Of a stretch of 37,500 nt of DNA, positions 33,901 to 37,500 are shown piece after piece. This DNA is from Flavobacteriaceae bacterium UBA6268 (GTDB lineage: Bacteria; Bacteroidota; Bacteroidia; Flavobacteriales; Flavobacteriaceae): NCBI GenBank assembly GCA_002440705.1, contig DJVA01000010.1, forward strand, positions 1 through 37,500, written 5' to 3'. Position numbers and translations under genes: made by a program. How positions within the stretch are numbered: position 1 is the first letter of the stretch; each line of letters begins with the position of its first letter. The notes under the pieces are model-generated. The model was not told the DNA's origin and searched no databases. It saw nothing but the letters and a program-made list of their open reading frames with translations.

Positions 33901-34256
33901 ACCTAAAACTTATGGAAATAGAGATATCCCCAGCCGGAAACTATGATGCGTTCTTGTGCCTGTTTGTAAAAGGAAGCCCAAACAACTTCTTTATAAAATC
34001 GCCATCAGAATTTCAGGACAACCTTTCCAATGGTGCTTACAATGGGAGCATCAAGGATATGGAACTCTATATCGATTCCACTGAAAACAATTGGAAAATT
34101 GCCAGCATTTGGGAACCTACCGATAAGGAGCAAAAAACCACCATAACAGCAAACTCCACATGGGTGGATTTTTGCACCATGATGAACCTTCACGAAAATT
34201 ACAGCTCCAAGGGCTACGAGTTAATCGTTTGGGACCGTGTCTATATTAGACCTTAA
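30984..34256 (+). CDS. Large secreted serine hydrolase (beta-lactamase fold) with Gly-rich linker and C-terminal repeats
   Basis: This is a 1090-residue exported protein (an alternative start at 30999 gives a cleaner signal peptide). The order is: signal peptide (cleavage near SNAQ, residue 27); an N-terminal region I cannot name (about 28-335); a Gly-rich linker of GGGDQ-type repeats (352-420); a beta-lactamase/PBP4-like domain (about 455-810) with SxxK S501-K504 (SISK), tyrosine motif Y628 (YSS) and HGG at 762-764; and five repeats of about 50 residues (851-900, 902-955, 957-1006, 1008-1057, 1058-1090) that resemble the bacterial tandem repeat domain BTRD1. The catalytic residues look intact, so it is probably an active peptidase or esterase. 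It is the first gene of a four-gene operon beside a LytTR system. Confidence 0.85.
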   Translation: MKNQVMKSKPLLFIILALFICHFSNAQILKKMKKVKESIGESISLDKLSSDPVTTSFKDVDTTKYLPNDFGDDATYKNLNTQPYDWENGFYLVPGFYEGHFKSFCIKAGTYTPTEGNGRFYAALKGPQADIVAAIIEGFQKNSSISQKEVQLLLWAIISKTDFQKMKGEIKATALRLLTPKQIARLSKGSLEKYASGEIYKLVKKNKTVRYVLEAENNLRQLYYQGISSYEEYEKIAMRAGIEPVTNEYNMGRWTKHPNGFFIRYKLKSYRETITQIYVPEDNIEAYQPIKGKGPFTSGNFTLVTGKYYKSRNSIATPPNPNAQRIIQTDIEVNGGGPSGGSGSQGSGGGQGGGDQGGGDQGGGDQGGGDQGGGDQGGGDQGGGDQGGGDQGGGDQGGGDQGGGNQEGGDQGGGDQEGGQGGSGGSGGGVPNGAQDTNAFPCEEVVNTVADKTIKKEMVLQNLPGVIVCIFKGDSIIHMKAYGKMGPGKPLTLDTQIQWASISKSVTAVAAMQAVEAGKLKLSDKALDLLSYWPSSVEVKDVDNKKITDNRLGGITLRHLLNNTSGIQHYGRGNKDSTFTYLNDRKVPFVHNYNDYTPLFNGLFNAKKAVEQFNQSVLDFEPDSSYLYSSYGFVLAGAMVDKQVSMGYEQWVLKHIKSKLGLKTFSKTTSGSDVFGYEMFEDGILKSHRVENHNCVLPAGGWKSTICDLATYARAISDGELLNDGEALWRKENMHMFDESESRGYGFGINRAGTGNNLRVSHGGTNNYSRAFMMVFPSDTTGVVVLAPHRNANVERLTRQLIVRMGLRDSLFKKEATPLDICHNGMGSSNDRFLGVWRKTGKEQLIRTGLSLEEFKIEMNNLNRYGYHLDTFDIHFTDDEESIYDGIFKKEKKVQVLVTGKSLSQLTQLIDTYRAQGMEIVAIAYGKGSGGASTEFNVTYNALFQKDAPKSFLFKKSNLTNITNFINETQSQNLKLMEIEISPAGNYDAFLCLFVKGSPNNFFIKSPSEFQDNLSNGAYNGSIKDMELYIDSTENNWKIASIWEPTDKEQKTTITANSTWVDFCTMMNLHENYSSKGYELIVWDRVYIRP
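32037..32243 (+). repeat. 15-nt tandem repeat encoding the GGGDQ linker
   Basis: Thirteen 15-nt units (32037-32231) plus a partial 12-nt unit encode ten GGGDQ followed by GGGNQ, EGGDQ, GGGDQ and EGGQ. Units differ mostly at synonymous third positions (GGC/GGT/GGA, GAT/GAC). It separates the N-terminal region from the hydrolase domain. The array should be prone to copy-number change; any change is a multiple of three and stays in frame. Confidence 0.97.
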
Positions 34257-34266
34257 TTTAAAACAG

Positions 34267-34887
34267 ATGAAAAAATACATTTCAATATTATTGTTCTTAA
34301 CGCTTTTGGCTACAAGCTGTGCCAACAGCAACAAAAAAGAATCTTCAGAAGATAAACCCATTACGGAAAAAAAGAACCCATCCGTAAGCCAGATCATTAA
34401 AAAGGCCAAGGAAAATAGTTCCACAACAGACAAACTTAAGGAAATTGCGCCCATCACCAACGCAGAGATGGATGCTTGGATGCCTACCGAAATAGGCTCC
34501 TTGGAGCGAACCTCTTATTTAGTTGACATGATGCCACAGATGGACATTTTTATGACCAAGGCAACCTTTAAAGACCCCAGCAACCAACAACAACTCGTCA
34601 TCACTTTTATGGATGGTGCAGGAGAAAAAGGAAGCAAGGCCATTGGCCCCTATTTAAATCTAGAGAATCTATACAAGGACAAAGCAGACGATCAGGGCTT
34701 TCAAAAATTAATGACAAGGAATGCCATGACCATTGTCCAAAAGTACCGAAAACAAGGTGACAAATTTGATTTGGAATTTGCTGTTAAAAATAGGTATGCC
34801 ATAAAATTGGAAACCAAGGGCCTAACAGAAAGTGAGCTTTGGAGCGCTTTCGACCAATTTCATTTTCAAAAACTAAAAGGAATATAA
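34267..34887 (+). CDS. Hypothetical lipoprotein, operon gene 2
   Basis: This 206-residue protein runs from the ATG at 34267; a frame from GTG 34237 overlaps the preceding gene and lacks a signal sequence at its start. It has a signal peptide with lipobox cysteine C18 (LLATSC), a polar Lys/Glu/Ser-rich linker (19-55), and a globular domain (about 65-200) with no family I recognise (motif VDMMPQMDIFMTKATF). It lies 10 nt after the serine hydrolase stop and 13 nt before the next gene, so it belongs to the same operon, presumably in the envelope with its neighbours. Confidence 0.75.
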   Translation: MKKYISILLFLTLLATSCANSNKKESSEDKPITEKKNPSVSQIIKKAKENSSTTDKLKEIAPITNAEMDAWMPTEIGSLERTSYLVDMMPQMDIFMTKATFKDPSNQQQLVITFMDGAGEKGSKAIGPYLNLENLYKDKADDQGFQKLMTRNAMTIVQKYRKQGDKFDLEFAVKNRYAIKLETKGLTESELWSAFDQFHFQKLKGI

Positions 34888-34900
34888 AAAGCATACCTCT

Positions 34901-35749
34901 ATGAAAACAAAAACCATTCTATCTGCTATTTTACTGCTCGGCATCCTAAGCATGCCCACTGTGGAAGCGCAATTGTTGAAAAAGATAAAGGACAAAATCA
35001 ACAAAACGGTTGGTTCCAAAGAAAATGAAGAAGAAACAACCAATACCAACGATGAAGAGAACACAGAACCCAATCAACCTACCGAAGAAGAAAAAAAGGC
35101 CAATGAGCTTAAAATGGGAAACTTTTTTGGGGGTGGGCTCGAAGACATTCCAGACACCTATACTTTTTCGTATTCCCTAACCTACCAACTAACCAGCAAA
35201 AAAGAAACCATGTCCCTAACCTACTTGCTGGAACCCGATGCCACATATTTTGCCAATAAAATGGACAATTCCAACAACCACCAAACGATGGTGTACGATT
35301 TCAAAAAAAGTGCAATCGTTACCTTCATGGATAATGGGGAACAAAAAATGGCCATGAAAATGAAGATGCCCAATGTAAAGAAATTGGAAAAGAAATTTGG
35401 AACACAAATCTTTCCCGATGAAGACGAAGAGATACAGATTACCCCTATAGAAGGAAAGGAAATATTGGGGTATACCTGTTTAGGATATCAGGTTACTTCA
35501 AAAGAAGGCGTAGGTAAGTTTTGGGTTACCAATGATGCCCCCGTATCACCAAACGCCGTATTTGGCAATTTTAAATCCCTCCCAAAGAGTGCAAAGGATC
35601 AAAACTTACCCTTGACCGAAAATTCTCTGGTGATGGAGATGACCTATACGTCAAACAAAAAGGAGAAGGACAACATGCACATGGTATGCACCTCACTGGG
35701 TAAAGCCCCTCTGGAAATTCATAAAAAAGATTATAAATCGGGCTTTTAA
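34901..35749 (+). CDS. DUF4412-like secreted protein, operon gene 3
   Basis: This 282-residue exported protein has a signal peptide (cleavage near VEAQ, residue 24), then a basic amphipathic segment LLKKIKDKINKTVG, an acidic Glu/Asn/Thr linker (40-70), and a beta-rich domain (about 80-275) with YTFSYSLTYQL, EILGYTCLGYQV and GKFWVTNDAPVS that I assign to the DUF4412 type. The function is unknown. The LLKKIK segment right after the signal peptide is shared with the serine hydrolase of this operon (ILKKMKKVKESIG), hinting at a common sorting or membrane-contact role. Confidence 0.7.
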   Translation: MKTKTILSAILLLGILSMPTVEAQLLKKIKDKINKTVGSKENEEETTNTNDEENTEPNQPTEEEKKANELKMGNFFGGGLEDIPDTYTFSYSLTYQLTSKKETMSLTYLLEPDATYFANKMDNSNNHQTMVYDFKKSAIVTFMDNGEQKMAMKMKMPNVKKLEKKFGTQIFPDEDEEIQITPIEGKEILGYTCLGYQVTSKEGVGKFWVTNDAPVSPNAVFGNFKSLPKSAKDQNLPLTENSLVMEMTYTSNKKEKDNMHMVCTSLGKAPLEIHKKDYKSGF

Positions 35750-35759
35750 AAACATTCAT

Positions 35760-36542
35760 ATGAAAAGTAAATTCTATTTTATGCTTGCTATTCTAATTAG
35801 TGGCATTATATATCAAGTTAAAGCGCAAGTGCCAGTTCCAGAAGATTATTTTGATCTTTATGAAGAAGATGATGGCGACGACAATAATGGCAACGACGAA
35901 ACAGAAACAAATCCACTTAACTTAAATGACATTAAAGAAGCATTAGGAGGGATTGGCGCAACAGGAGCTTTTCCATTAAGTGCACTAAATAGTATTGAAA
36001 TGGTCAATGAAGGTTGCGAAAAAACCTATGTGTGTATGTACAATACCTTGATTAAGGTCTTTAAAATCGCAGAATACGAGTACCTTCTTAAAGATGGAAA
36101 ACTTTCCTGTAGCCAAGAAAAAGCTTTACTCCAAGATTATGCCTTATATCTGTTATCCCTCAATTTGGATTTGTACTGCGTAGAGCACCTTCATCCAGAC
36201 GGCAACACATTAAGCGATACAGAACTAGTGAATGTAATGTTGGCCATGAACTATTTTTATGATGCAATAGCTGGAGACGACAGTATGTACGGTAAAGAAA
36301 GTTTGCCCATGCTTTATCCCTACAGAAACATAAGGCCCATTGCGAATCCCTATTGCTCTGAAGACCTCTCTTTGGAAGGAGCCTGTGACTGTGGCTCCTA
36401 TAACGGAACCTTGGACCTAACTGAAAAAAACAAACTTTTACAAAATATTAGAACCATTATTGATGATATAAACCCCATGTGGCAAACGGCAAAAGCCATA
36501 GAAATAAGCAATCGTTTAAAAGAATTGCCCTGTAAAAAGTAA
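35760..36542 (+). CDS. Acidic, cysteine-rich secreted protein, operon gene 4
   Basis: This 260-residue protein with no recognised family has a signal peptide (cleavage near VKAQ, residue 23), followed by a strongly acidic stretch (about 30-50, DLYEEDDGDDNNGNDETE) that could bind calcium or repel a surface. A helical domain with eight cysteines follows (EGC, YVC, LSC, LYC, PYC, GAC, CDC, LPC), suggesting disulfides in the periplasm or outside. It starts 10 nt after gene 3 and is the last gene of the operon, facing a strong inverted repeat. Confidence 0.7.
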   Translation: MKSKFYFMLAILISGIIYQVKAQVPVPEDYFDLYEEDDGDDNNGNDETETNPLNLNDIKEALGGIGATGAFPLSALNSIEMVNEGCEKTYVCMYNTLIKVFKIAEYEYLLKDGKLSCSQEKALLQDYALYLLSLNLDLYCVEHLHPDGNTLSDTELVNVMLAMNYFYDAIAGDDSMYGKESLPMLYPYRNIRPIANPYCSEDLSLEGACDCGSYNGTLDLTEKNKLLQNIRTIIDDINPMWQTAKAIEISNRLKELPCKK

Positions 36543-36635
36543 TCGTATTAGTGTGGCGAAGTAGCACCTTATTCCCAAAAGATTAGTGGCGTTATTGCTG
36601 CCAAACAAAATTCTTAAGGTTTTTGGCTTAAATAG

Positions 36636-36660
36636 TAAAGGGAGCCTTTGGCTCCCTTTA
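36636..36660. terminator. Bidirectional terminator between convergent genes
   Basis: A perfect 11-bp inverted repeat, TAAAGGGAGCC (36636-36646) and GGCTCCCTTTA (36650-36660), has a 3-nt loop. It lies 17 nt from the stop of the minus-strand T9SS protein and 94 nt from the plus-strand operon stop. T-tracts are short on both sides. Confidence 0.75.
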
Positions 36661-36677
36661 CATTAAAAAGATTTTTC

Positions 36678-37500
36678 CTATTCTTTAATCAATTTACCCG
36701 TCAAGATTTGCTCCCCTTTCTGAAGCTGCAACAGGTACACTCCATTGCTTAAACCAGACACGTCCAATTGATAAGTACTTGCAGCGGCTTTGCTTTCGAG
36801 TACCAAGTTTCCGAGAATGTCGTATACCCTAACCGAAATAATGGACTCCTCGGCAACAATAGTTAACCTACCCGTTACAGGATTGGGATAGACTGCAATT
36901 CCATTCTCGGCAAAATCAGAAATCCCTAAAACAAGTGTAATAGTTACCGCTAGAGGCTCACTCAAACAGTCATCAACAATATTCACGGCATAATATGTAG
37001 CACCGTCAACCAAAACAGTTCCAGGTGCTAAGGGATTGGTATTGTTCATGGCATCGGTTAAGGTAGCAAACCAAGTTACGGTGGTAGGGTCTACAACAAT
37101 ATCTTCTATTGTTGATCCTTCCGGAAGAGACTGGTTAGCATCCCCAGTTGGAGTAGGAGGCGTGGTACAGGGGGAAAGGTCCAAACGGCCAAAATATTGA
37201 GAAGCTGTTCCATTGACAGGTGTTACAACGCCACTGGTAGGATCCAAAATATTAACGCCTGCTCCACTAGAAAACAGTACATTCCCGTTATCCAAACGCG
37301 CAACTCCCCGTAAGCTACCAACATCCCAATAATTTAAGATGTTTCCAGAGTCAATATCAAATTCATACAGCCCTGGATCGTTGGCACCCGCAGTACTAAA
37401 TACCGCAGCATACAGGGTATTGTTATCCGTATTGACTTCAATTTGCTGGATAAAGCTCACTACGCCAGCAGCTACCACATTCTCTATAAAATTTCCACTG
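36678..37500 (-). CDS. T9SS-secreted surface protein, C-terminal part (gene runs off the window)
   Basis: The frame stays open to the window end, so the true start lies beyond 37500; at least 273 codons are present. It holds repeat-like WD/propeller-type segments (LYAAVFSTAGANDPGLYEF, VARLDNGNVLFSSG), a segment resembling an extracellular adhesin domain (ATLTDAMNNTNPLAPGTVL), and a C-terminal T9SS type A sorting domain from VYPNPVTGRL to GKLIKE. It is therefore exported by the type IX system. The overall function cannot be judged from the fragment. Confidence 0.8.
   Translation of the reverse strand, partial: SGNFIENVVAAGVVSFIQQIEVNTDNNTLYAAVFSTAGANDPGLYEFDIDSGNILNYWDVGSLRGVARLDNGNVLFSSGAGVNILDPTSGVVTPVNGTASQYFGRLDLSPCTTPPTPTGDANQSLPEGSTIEDIVVDPTTVTWFATLTDAMNNTNPLAPGTVLVDGATYYAVNIVDDCLSEPLAVTITLVLGISDFAENGIAVYPNPVTGRLTIVAEESIISVRVYDILGNLVLESKAAASTYQLDVSGLSNGVYLLQLQKGEQILTGKLIKE

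Noticed and set aside
1..37500. tRNA genes, IS elements, prophage genes
   Set aside because: No T-loop (GGTTCRANNCC) with matching cloverleaf arms, transposase or phage protein was seen on either strand.

Overview
The window is a chromosomal segment of a marine-type member of the Flavobacteriaceae (Bacteroidota), probably close to the Muricauda/Robiginitalea/Zobellia group; the genus is a guess. The evidence is: Por-secretion (T9SS) C-terminal sorting domains, a TonB-dependent receptor followed by a DUF4249 lipoprotein, a long (482-residue) GAPDH, monomeric isocitrate dehydrogenase, a LytS/LytTR two-component pair, many secreted proteins with signal peptides ending near Ala-Gln, and repeated promoters of the Bacteroidota type (TTTG-like -33 box, about 19-20 nt, then TAnnTTTG).

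Layout. 1-5.6 kb: dnaA, a low-molecular-weight phosphotyrosine phosphatase, two tandem secreted PQQ-type sugar dehydrogenase paralogues with sorting domains, and an RsmI-like methyltransferase. 5.6-8.8 kb (minus strand): a lysozyme-like envelope protein, mltG, a GNAT acetyltransferase and dapF, a cell-wall-centred cluster. 8.9-13.4 kb: an HtrA/DegP protease, GAPDH, and an L-domain/LRR-like lipoprotein. 13.4-14.8 kb (minus): a Tat-exported Gfo/Idh/MocA oxidoreductase. 14.9-17.2 kb: TPR protein, trmD, a Dps ferritin and rplS with a probable leader. 17.3-17.6 kb: an unassigned candidate non-coding RNA with its own promoter and terminator. 17.7-23.3 kb: isocitrate dehydrogenase, then the TonB receptor/DUF4249 pair.

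23.3-27.4 kb (minus): a tight three-gene operon of a GH63-type mannosylglycerate/glucosylglycerate hydrolase homologue, a sodium:solute symporter and a glycerate kinase. Together these read as a complete uptake and breakdown route for a glycosylglycerate osmolyte (hexosyl-glycerate in, hexose plus glycerate out, glycerate to phosphoglycerate). 27.4-28.5 kb: murQ and a DUF6095 membrane protein.

28.5-36.5 kb: a LytS-type histidine kinase and LytTR regulator (minus) diverge from a four-gene operon of secreted proteins: a 1090-residue beta-lactamase-fold serine hydrolase with a GGGDQ-repeat linker and five C-terminal repeats, a lipoprotein, a DUF4412-like protein and an acidic, cysteine-rich secreted protein. 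Between the two transcripts is a symmetric four-half-site repeat abutting the -33 box of the operon promoter. This is the best candidate for an undescribed system here. The window ends inside a minus-strand T9SS-secreted protein. I saw no tRNA, rRNA, IS element or CRISPR array.
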